NCBI GenBank assembly: GCA_945897655.1
Contig: CAMDHB010000248.1
Coordinates: forward strand, 1 to 5,512
DNA from: Pseudorhodobacter antarcticus
GTDB lineage: Bacteria > Pseudomonadota > Alphaproteobacteria > Rhodobacterales > Rhodobacteraceae
Length of the DNA: 5,512 bases
Direction of reading: 5' to 3'
The notes beneath the pieces were generated by a model, which was not told the origin of the DNA, searched no databases, and was given only the letters and a program-made list of their open reading frames with translations. Position numbers and translations under genes: made by a program. This document shows, piece by piece, positions 1-4,678 of the stretch (the stretch's first letter is position 1; every line of letters starts with the position of its first letter).

Positions 1-16
1 TGTCCACATGTGGACA
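1..16. promoter_or_regulatory. Perfect 16-bp palindrome, probable operator for a gene off the left edge
   Basis: TGTCCACATGTGGACA is identical to its own reverse complement, and it may extend beyond the window edge. It is followed by an AT-rich stretch (about 21-60) unlike the surrounding GC-rich DNA. Read on the minus strand, that stretch offers -10-like hexamers (TATAAA at 36-31, TATGAT at 41-36) but only a weak -35. The palindrome would then lie in the early transcribed leader of a leftward gene, a common repressor position. The dyad resembles those bound by dimeric helix-turn-helix repressors of the GntR or LacI type; the regulator family is inference. Confidence 0.5.
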
Positions 17-78
17 AAGTGAGAAATTGTTTTATATCATATACTTGTGATTTTTCATTAACCCAGCCTTAACCATGT

Positions 79-534
79 TCAGATCAGCATCATCAACTGG
101 TTTGTTCCGGCTTGCACCACGTTGCCATCCTGATTGGTGACGGAAAATCCCAGCATGACGATGCCGCGATCGGCCTTTTTTGTCAGGCCGATCGAGGTGA
201 CGGTGATTCGGGCGGTGATCGTGTCACCGGCGTAAACCGGGCTGGAGAACGTCCATTGCCAATCCAGCGAGGCGACGGCCCGCAGTTGGACGGGGGACAG
301 GTTTTTCAGGCCGTCCACGACGGACAGAACCAACAGTCCATGCGCCACCCGGGCCTTGAAGCCATAACGTGCGGCGGCTTCGTCACTCATATGAATCTCG
401 AACCGGTCGCCTGTCAGGGCGGCAAAGCCGTCGATCAGGGCGGGGGTAACTTGCGCGGTCCCGATGGCCCAGCTGTCGCCAACGGCAAGGTCGCCAAAGC
501 CATAGGTGCCGGAGGGAAGATCGGGGCGGGTCAT
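79..534 (-). CDS. MaoC-like dehydratase domain (hotdog fold) protein
   Basis: A 151-residue protein with the length and pattern of a single-domain MaoC/(R)-specific enoyl-CoA hydratase-like hotdog protein, a family that adds water to or removes it from acyl-CoA-type substrates in the cytoplasm. The signature region is visible: D43 and H48 in D-R-F-E-I-H, then G-F-x-A-R-V-A-H-G around residues 58-66. The classical motif is D-x-N-P-x-H; here N-P is replaced by F-E, so activity on ordinary enoyl-CoA is uncertain. ATG 534 is chosen because AGGAA lies 5 bases upstream (544-540) and the protein begins just before the hotdog N-terminus. An in-frame ATG at 609 would add 25 residues without family character and would run through the promoter region. 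It is divergent from the SDR operon and probably co-regulated with it. The true substrate is unknown; a sugar-derived acid or a CoA ester are both possible. Confidence 0.85.
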   Translation of the reverse strand: MTRPDLPSGTYGFGDLAVGDSWAIGTAQVTPALIDGFAALTGDRFEIHMSDEAAARYGFKARVAHGLLVLSVVDGLKNLSPVQLRAVASLDWQWTFSSPVYAGDTITARITVTSIGLTKKADRGIVMLGFSVTNQDGNVVQAGTNQLMMLI

Positions 535-545
535 GTGGGTTCCTG

Positions 546-561
546 GTAACTGGATGGTTAT
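546..561. promoter_or_regulatory. Degenerate copy of the divergent-region operator, at the MaoC-like gene start
   Basis: GTAACTGGATGGTTAT matches the perfect palindrome at 646-661 in 12 of 16 positions, keeping GTAAC on the left and ATGGTTA on the right. The two copies start exactly 100 bp apart. This copy directly abuts the candidate -10 of the leftward promoter (566-561) and covers its predicted start point, with the MaoC-like start codon only 12 bases further on. Function as a second operator for the same regulator is inference. Confidence 0.45.
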
Positions 562-590
562 TTGTAGACGGCAGCGCACCGATTTCGCAA
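561..590 (-). promoter_or_regulatory. Candidate promoter for the MaoC-like gene
   Basis: Read on the minus strand, TTGCGA (590-585) and TACAAA (566-561) are separated by 18 bases. Each hexamer matches the sigma-70 consensus in 4 of 6 positions. The predicted start would be near 554, leaving a leader of about 20 bases with the AGGAA ribosome-binding site. The match is modest, and the position relative to the gene is the main support. Confidence 0.35.
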
Positions 591-617
591 GACCTTTTGC
601 AGCGGCCAAGTTTGCGC

Positions 618-645
618 TTGACCGGCACGGGGCTTGGGAAATAAT
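618..645 (+). promoter_or_regulatory. Sigma-70-type promoter of the SDR-DUF993-isomerase operon
   Basis: TTGACC (618-623) and AATAAT (640-645) each match the consensus in 5 of 6 positions and are separated by 16 bases. This is a strong match for a GC-rich genome. The predicted start is about 652, so ATG 654 would lie almost at the RNA 5' end, whereas GTG 678 would have a normal short leader with a GGGGG ribosome-binding site. The perfect palindrome at 646-661 begins right after the -10. Confidence 0.6.
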
Positions 646-661
646 GTAACCATATGGTTAC
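646..661. promoter_or_regulatory. Perfect 16-bp palindromic operator at the SDR operon transcription start
   Basis: GTAACCATATGGTTAC equals its own reverse complement over 16 bases. It starts at the base after the -10 hexamer and covers the predicted transcription start, where a bound repressor would block transcription. A 12/16 copy lies at 546-561, and a single half-site TAACCAT occurs at 70-76. The dyad type fits a dimeric repressor (LacI, GntR or similar). No regulator gene is in the window, so the family is a guess. Confidence 0.6.
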
Positions 662-677
662 TACCTGGGGGCGCGGC

Positions 678-1442
678 GTGGGTAAGGTTGCACTGGTGAC
701 GGGGTCGTCACGCGGGATTGGTCTGGCCACGGCTGAGGCGCTGGCGCGTGAGGGGTTTGCTGTTGCCATCAATGGCCCGGCGGATGATGCCGAACTGCAT
801 GCCGCTGTTGCACGTGTTGGGGCGCTGGGTGGGCAGGTCGTGGCGGCGCCGTTTGACGTGACGGATATTGCCGGCCATGACGCGGCGCTGGCGCGGATTG
901 AGGGCGCGCTGGGGCCGCTGACCACGCTGGTCAACAATGCGGGCGTGGGCGTGTTGCAGCGCGGCGACCTGCTGGAGGTGAGCGAGGCCAGTTGGGACCG
1001 TTGTCTGACCGTGAACACCAAGGCGATGTTTTTCCTGAGCCAGGCTTTTGCGCGGCGGTTGCTGGCGCGGGACCGGGGGGCGGAGTTTCATTCCATCATC
1101 AACGTAACCTCGGCCAATGCGATTGCGGTGGCGGTGCAGAGGGCGGAGTATTGCGCGTCAAAGGCGGCGGCGGCGATGGTGTCCAAGGCGCTGGCTGTGC
1201 GGTTGGGGGCCGAGAATATCGCGGTGTACGATGTGCAGCCGGGGCTGATTGCCACGGAAATGACCGCGCCGGTGATTGAAAGCTATGCCAAGCGGGCGGC
1301 TGAGGGCTTGACCCTGTTTCCCCGGGTGGGCCAGCCTGAGGAGATGGGGGCGATCATCGCCACGCTGGCGACGGGGCGTTTGCCATATACAACGGGGCAG
1401 GTGATTTCGGCAGATGCCGGGATGCTGGTTTCCAGGTTCTAA
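678..1442 (+). CDS. Short-chain dehydrogenase/reductase (classical SDR, FabG-like)
   Basis: A classical SDR of 254 residues from GTG 678 (262 from ATG 654). It interconverts a hydroxyl and a ketone using NAD(P)(H). Numbered from GTG 678, the motifs are complete: T-G-S-S-R-G-I-G at 8-15, N-N-A-G at 86-89, structural Asn 113, catalytic Ser 145, Tyr 158 and Lys 162 in Y-C-A-S-K, and P-G at 188-189. GTG 678 is preferred because GGGGG lies 6 bases upstream, the protein then opens with the usual G-K-V-A-L-V-T-G, and ATG 654 sits inside the palindrome at the predicted transcription start. Automated tools may name it 3-ketoacyl-ACP reductase. Its place ahead of a DUF993 gene and a sugar isomerase-like gene favours a sugar, polyol or sugar-acid dehydrogenase instead. 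It is the first gene of the operon; the next begins 9 bases after its stop. Confidence 0.9.
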   Translation: MGKVALVTGSSRGIGLATAEALAREGFAVAINGPADDAELHAAVARVGALGGQVVAAPFDVTDIAGHDAALARIEGALGPLTTLVNNAGVGVLQRGDLLEVSEASWDRCLTVNTKAMFFLSQAFARRLLARDRGAEFHSIINVTSANAIAVAVQRAEYCASKAAAAMVSKALAVRLGAENIAVYDVQPGLIATEMTAPVIESYAKRAAEGLTLFPRVGQPEEMGAIIATLATGRLPYTTGQVISADAGMLVSRF

Positions 1443-1451
1443 GGGGGTAAC

Positions 1452-2597
1452 ATGCGGATTTCATTGCCAGATGAGCAGGGCCGGATGGCCGACTATACCC
1501 TGACCGGCACGCCGATTGCGGCGGCGGTGCTGGGCGGTGATGCGGCACGGGTCGTCTATTCTGCGGCGCATGTCGTGGCGGACCCTTTTGCGGCAACCGA
1601 CCCCTCAGGTCAGGCGGCGGTGGATTGGAACAAGACGATGGCGTTTCGTCGCCATCTGGCGGGTCTGGGTCTGGGGATTGCCGAGGCGATGGACACGGCA
1701 CAGCGCGGGATGGGGCTGGATTGGACCCGGGCGTTGGAGTTGATCCGGCGGACCAAGGCGGAACTGCCGGATGCCTTGGTCGCCAATGGCTGCGGGACAG
1801 ATCATCTGGGGCCGGGGGTGCATACCTTGGATCAGGTGCGCGCGGCCTATCTGGAACAGGTGGAGGCCATTCAGGCAGTGGGTGGGCGGATCATCCTGAT
1901 GGCATCGCGGGCCTTGGTGAAGGCGGCGCGGGGGCCGGAGGATTATGTGCGGGTTTACAGCGATGTGCTGGCGGCCTGTGATCAGCCTGTGATCCTGCAC
2001 TGGTTGGGCGAGATGTTTGACCCGGCGTTGGCGGGCTATTGGGGGGCGTCGCGTTTTGAGGACGCGATGGAGACGGCGCTGGAGGTGATTGCGCAGAACG
2101 TGGCCAAGGTGGACGGCATCAAGATTTCGCTGTTGGACAAGGACAAGGAAATTGTCATGCGGCGGCGGCTGCCCGCCGGGGTGCGCATGTATACCGGGGA
2201 CGATTTCAATTATCCCGAGTTGATTGAGGGGGATGCTGAAGGGTTCTCGCACGCCCTACTGGGGATTTTCGACCCGCTGGCCCCGGCGGCGGCCTATGCT
2301 GTGGCGCGGTTGGGGGTGGGGGACCGGGCGGGGTTTAGGGCGACGCTGGACCCGACGGTGCCCTTGGCGCGGCTGATCTTTCGCGCGCCGACGCAGTATT
2401 ACAAGACGGGCGTGGTGTTTCTGGCGTGGTTGAACGGGTTTCAGGACCATTTCATCATGCTGAACGGGGCGCAGGCGATGCGGCCCTTGCCCTATTTCTG
2501 TGATTTGTTCCGGTTGGCGGATGGCTGTGGGGTGCTGCGGGACCCGGATATGGCAGTGGGGCGAATGAAGCGGTTGTTGGCCGTTTATGGTGCGTGA
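1452..2597 (+). CDS. DUF993 family protein, dihydrodipicolinate synthase-like TIM barrel
   Basis: A 381-residue protein that I recognise as DUF993, often labelled 'dihydrodipicolinate synthase family protein'. The sequence suggests a class I aldolase/lyase barrel. V-D-G-I-K-I-S at 220-226 places Lys 224 where DapA-type enzymes carry the Schiff-base lysine, and N-G-C-G-T-D at 112-117 resembles their carboxylate-binding loop. The tyrosine-bearing Y-N-x-P segment of DapA seems replaced by I-L-H-W-L-G (181-186). It is longer than typical DapA (about 290-300), with extra N- and C-terminal sequence. A GGGGG ribosome-binding site precedes ATG 1452. It lies between an SDR and a sugar isomerase-like gene, so retro-aldol cleavage or dehydration of a keto-sugar or keto-acid is a reasonable inference. 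Lysine biosynthesis is unlikely. Family assignment is firm; the reaction is unknown to me. Confidence 0.85.
   Translation: MRISLPDEQGRMADYTLTGTPIAAAVLGGDAARVVYSAAHVVADPFAATDPSGQAAVDWNKTMAFRRHLAGLGLGIAEAMDTAQRGMGLDWTRALELIRRTKAELPDALVANGCGTDHLGPGVHTLDQVRAAYLEQVEAIQAVGGRIILMASRALVKAARGPEDYVRVYSDVLAACDQPVILHWLGEMFDPALAGYWGASRFEDAMETALEVIAQNVAKVDGIKISLLDKDKEIVMRRRLPAGVRMYTGDDFNYPELIEGDAEGFSHALLGIFDPLAPAAAYAVARLGVGDRAGFRATLDPTVPLARLIFRAPTQYYKTGVVFLAWLNGFQDHFIMLNGAQAMRPLPYFCDLFRLADGCGVLRDPDMAVGRMKRLLAVYGA
2312..2340 (+). other. G-quadruplex-prone G-run cluster inside the DUF993 gene
   Basis: Five runs of three or more G lie on the coding strand at 2312-2316, 2318-2322, 2326-2328, 2330-2333 and 2338-2340, with loops of 1, 3, 1 and 4 bases. 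This satisfies the standard G3+N1-7 pattern with one run to spare and very short loops. It codes for ordinary family sequence (around R-L-G-V-G-D-R-A-G-F), so it may only reflect G-rich codon choice. Confidence 0.4.
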
Positions 2598-3438
2598 TTT
2601 TTCGCGGGATCATTCGGCGCTGGCGCTGAACACGGCGACGTTGGGGCATAACGTCGAAGGGGCCGGGATCGGCTGGTCGGTGGAGCGGGTGATTGACGCC
2701 TGTGCTGCGCGGGGTCTGGGCGGGATCGTGTTCTGGCGGCGGGAGATTGGGTCGAGGGCGTTAGAGATTGGGGATCGGGTGCGGGCGGCGGGGTTGCAGA
2801 TGGCAGGGCTGTGCCGGACGCCGTTTCTGGTGGGGCCGCTCGCGCCGGTGGCGGTGATGGATGAGTTTTATGGGTCGATCGACATGGCGGCGGGGTTGGG
2901 TGCGCCGGTGTTGACGATTGTGGTGGGTGGGGTGGAGCCGGGGACCAAGGGGATGCGCGACAGTCTGAAGATTGTGGCGGAGAGGGTGGCGGAGGCTGCC
3001 CCCTATGCGGCGGCGCGGGGGGTGCAGTTGGCGTTGGAGCCGTTGAACCCGGTGTACGGCGGGAACCGATCATGCCTGGTGACGGTGCGGGATGCGGTGG
3101 ATTTGTGTGATGCGATTGGGGCGCCGAATGTGGGCGTGGCGGTGGATGTTTATAATGTGTGGTGGGATCTGGACTTGGCCGCGCAGTTGCAGCGGGCCCA
3201 GGGGCGGATCCTTGGGTATCACATCTGCGATTGGTTGGCAGACACGCAGGAGGTGTTGCTGGACCGGGGGATGATGGGCGATGGGGTCGCGGATTTGCGC
3301 GGGATCAGGGCGGCGGTTGAGGGGGCAGGCTACAGCGGCCTGTGCGAGGCCGAGATTTTCAGCGCGGGGAACTGGTGGCGGCGCGATCCGGGTGAGGTGC
3401 TGGATACGCTGGTCGAACGGTTCCGCACGGTTTGCTGA
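2587..3438 (+). CDS. Sugar phosphate isomerase/epimerase-like TIM barrel (AP endonuclease 2 superfamily)
   Basis: A 283-residue protein of the xylose isomerase-like TIM-barrel superfamily, whose sugar-active members isomerise or epimerise keto and aldose sugars using a divalent metal. Expected metal ligands are visible: Glu 151 in L-A-L-E-P-L-N-P, Asp 187 in V-A-V-D-V-Y-N, His 212 in Y-H-I-C-D-W, and Glu 256 in C-E-A-E-I-F-S. The loop M-M-G-D-G-V-A-D-L (229-237) followed by an R-G-I-R-A-A-V helix is also typical. No signal peptide is seen, so it is cytosolic. ATG 2587 overlaps the end of the DUF993 gene by 11 bases and has no clear ribosome-binding site, suggesting translational coupling. It probably works on the same substrate chain as the SDR and DUF993 protein. 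DNA repair endonuclease activity is unlikely given the context. The exact substrate is unknown. Confidence 0.85.
   Translation: MVRDFSRDHSALALNTATLGHNVEGAGIGWSVERVIDACAARGLGGIVFWRREIGSRALEIGDRVRAAGLQMAGLCRTPFLVGPLAPVAVMDEFYGSIDMAAGLGAPVLTIVVGGVEPGTKGMRDSLKIVAERVAEAAPYAAARGVQLALEPLNPVYGGNRSCLVTVRDAVDLCDAIGAPNVGVAVDVYNVWWDLDLAAQLQRAQGRILGYHICDWLADTQEVLLDRGMMGDGVADLRGIRAAVEGAGYSGLCEAEIFSAGNWWRRDPGEVLDTLVERFRTVC
2925..2952 (+). other. G-quadruplex-prone G-run cluster inside the isomerase-like gene
   Basis: Four G-runs on the coding strand at 2925-2927, 2929-2932, 2940-2943 and 2949-2952 have loops of 1, 7 and 5 bases, meeting the G3+N1-7 pattern. It is weaker than the cluster at 2312-2340. It may simply reflect the heavy use of GGG and GTG codons in this gene. 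Confidence 0.3.
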
Positions 3439-3451
3439 GGGTCAGCAGACC
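3429..3451. terminator. Stem-loop covering both convergent stop codons, possible bidirectional terminator
   Basis: GGTTTGCTGA (3429-3438) pairs with TCAGCAGACC (3442-3451) around a GGG loop. In plus-strand RNA all ten pairs form, one of them a G-U; in minus-strand RNA that pair becomes an A-C mismatch. The arms contain the TGA of the isomerase-like gene and the TGA of phnM. There is no T-tract after the stem on either side, so it is not a canonical Rho-independent terminator; it could help Rho or protect the 3' end. Confidence 0.5.
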
Positions 3452-4584
3452 CGCTTGCCACCCACCCATGAGCCACGGACGGCGGCCGCGCTTTTCAGGC
3501 GGGCGACGCGGATGACGTCGGCGCGCAGGCCGGGTGTCAGGCGGCCACGGTCTGTCAGGCCGGTGGCAAGGGCGGGGGCGCGGGTGACGGTGGCGATGCC
3601 GCGTGCGATGTCGCCCCACTGATCACCCAGCATCAGGGCGCCGTTCAGCAGCGCAGACGGGACATAGTCGGACGACAGGATGTCCAGCAGGTTCAGGTCG
3701 GCCAGATGGCTGGCGGCGACGTTGCCGGAGTGGGAGCCGCCACGGATCAGGTTGGGTGCGCCCATCATCACATGAATGCCATGCGCCCGGCAGGCCGCCG
3801 CAGCCTCGACCGTGGTGGGAAATTCGGCGAACCTTGTGCCATTGTGGGCGGACACGGCAACCTGATCGGCGGTAGTGTCATCATGGCTGGCCAGAACCGC
3901 CCCATAGCGCCGGGCGGCGGCGACGGCGGCGGCTTCGTGGGCAAGGCCGACGCGGTCAGACAGGGCCTGTTGGGTGGCGAGGTGGGCCAGAAACTCCTCC
4001 TCGGACAGGCCGTGCTTGCCACGGACATAGGCGCGCAACTGGCTGACGTCGCGGAACTGGCGCTGTCCGGGGGTGTGGTCCATCAGGCTGACGATGCCGA
4101 TGGCATCCGCAGGGCCGAACTTGGCAAGCTCTTCGATCAGGGTTTCGGAGCATACCTCGGCACGCAGGTGCAAGAGATGGTTGATCCGCAACGCCCCTTC
4201 GGTCCGCAGGGCGATGATCTCATCCGCCACCATGCGGGCATATTCGCCGTAGCTGGCCTTGTCCTTAGAGATGATCGAGCCGACGCGCAGGGCATCGAAC
4301 ACCGTGGTGATGCCGGTCGCCGCAAGTTCGCCGTCATGGGCGATGATGGCCCCGGCATGGGGGAAATGGACCTGGGGGCGCGGTTCGATATGGCGTTCAA
4401 GGTTGTCTGTATGCAGTTCGATCAGCCCGGGAAGGACCAGATCGCCTTCGCAGTCGATCGCGCCCGGTGCAACCTGGGTTCCCGTGTCGATCGACACGAT
4501 CACACCGCCTGACATGAGCAGCGAGCCCCGGATAACCTCATCCGGCAGGACAAGGGTTGCATTGGCAAGGATCACATCAGTCAT
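3442..4584 (-). CDS. phnM: PhnM, alpha-D-ribose 1-methylphosphonate 5-triphosphate diphosphatase
   Basis: A 380-residue amidohydrolase-fold enzyme, the normal PhnM length. In the C-P lyase pathway PhnM removes pyrophosphate from alpha-D-ribose 1-phosphonate 5-triphosphate, giving the 5-phosphate substrate for the PhnJ radical step. Recognisable blocks in order are L-P-G-L-I-E-L-H-T-D-N-L-E-R-H (51-65, metal ligands H58 and D60), V-F-D-A-L-R-V-G (95-102), L-H-L-R-A-E (138-143), S-L-M-D-H-T-P-G-Q-R-Q-F (166-177), L-A-S-H-D-D-T-T (231-238), M-G-A-P-N-L-I-R-G-G-S-H-S-G-N (274-288) and S-S-D-Y-V-P (304-309). ATG 4584 is chosen because M-T-D-V-I-L-A-N-A matches the family N-terminus; an in-frame ATG at 4692 would add 36 unrelated residues and overlap the divergent gene. 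Its ribosome-binding site is weak. Key residues look intact, and neighbouring phnN and DUF1045 support the call. Confidence 0.96.
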   Translation of the reverse strand: MTDVILANATLVLPDEVIRGSLLMSGGVIVSIDTGTQVAPGAIDCEGDLVLPGLIELHTDNLERHIEPRPQVHFPHAGAIIAHDGELAATGITTVFDALRVGSIISKDKASYGEYARMVADEIIALRTEGALRINHLLHLRAEVCSETLIEELAKFGPADAIGIVSLMDHTPGQRQFRDVSQLRAYVRGKHGLSEEEFLAHLATQQALSDRVGLAHEAAAVAAARRYGAVLASHDDTTADQVAVSAHNGTRFAEFPTTVEAAAACRAHGIHVMMGAPNLIRGGSHSGNVAASHLADLNLLDILSSDYVPSALLNGALMLGDQWGDIARGIATVTRAPALATGLTDRGRLTPGLRADVIRVARLKSAAAVRGSWVGGKRVC

Positions 4585-4613
4585 GTTCGGGCTTTCGGTC
4601 TGGGGCTGGACTT

Positions 4614-4637
4614 TGCCAGCGGTGCCATGCCAGCGGT
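4614..4637 (+). repeat. Two perfect 10-bp direct repeats between phnM and the DUF1045 gene
   Basis: TGCCAGCGGT occurs at 4614-4623 and again at 4628-4637, with a period of 14 bases. Both copies lie in the 94-base divergent spacer, 30 to 53 bases upstream of the phnM start codon. They could be tandem recognition half-sites or a chance duplication. I could not place a convincing promoter in this spacer on either strand. Confidence 0.4.
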
Positions 4638-4639
4638 TC

Positions 4640-4655
4640 GTCACGCAAGTGTGAC
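4640..4655. promoter_or_regulatory. Inverted repeat GTCAC-N6-GTGAC in the phnM/DUF1045 spacer
   Basis: GTCAC at 4640-4644 and GTGAC at 4651-4655 form a dyad with a 6-base centre, 24 bases before the DUF1045 start codon. On the minus strand, TTGTCA at its edge resembles one half of a Pho box, but the partner 11 bases on matches only 3 of 6 positions. A regulator site is possible but unproven. Confidence 0.25.
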
Positions 4656-4678
4656 AATCTGCAGGTAAGGGCGGCACG

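Noticed and set aside
535..609. Longer MaoC-like protein starting at ATG 609
   Set aside because: The extra 25 residues do not resemble a hotdog N-terminus and the segment contains the candidate promoter and operator copy; ATG 534 has a good AGGAA site.
383..1021. Open frame of 212 codons on the minus strand across the divergent promoter region
   Set aside because: It overlaps both the SDR gene and the MaoC-like gene in the wrong frame and its composition is that of a GC-rich shadow frame.
1452..2597. Lysine-pathway dapA
   Set aside because: The protein is much longer than DapA, lacks the Y-N-x-P segment, and lies in a carbohydrate-type operon; it fits DUF993.
3706..4512. Open frame of 268 codons on the plus strand opposite phnM
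   Set aside because: It is fully antisense to a clearly recognisable phnM and its translation is glycine-rich with no family pattern; high GC explains the long frame.
4640..4660. Pho box (PhoB site) upstream of phnM
   Set aside because: Only one half (TTGTCA on the minus strand) resembles the consensus; the second half 11 bases on matches 3 of 6 positions.
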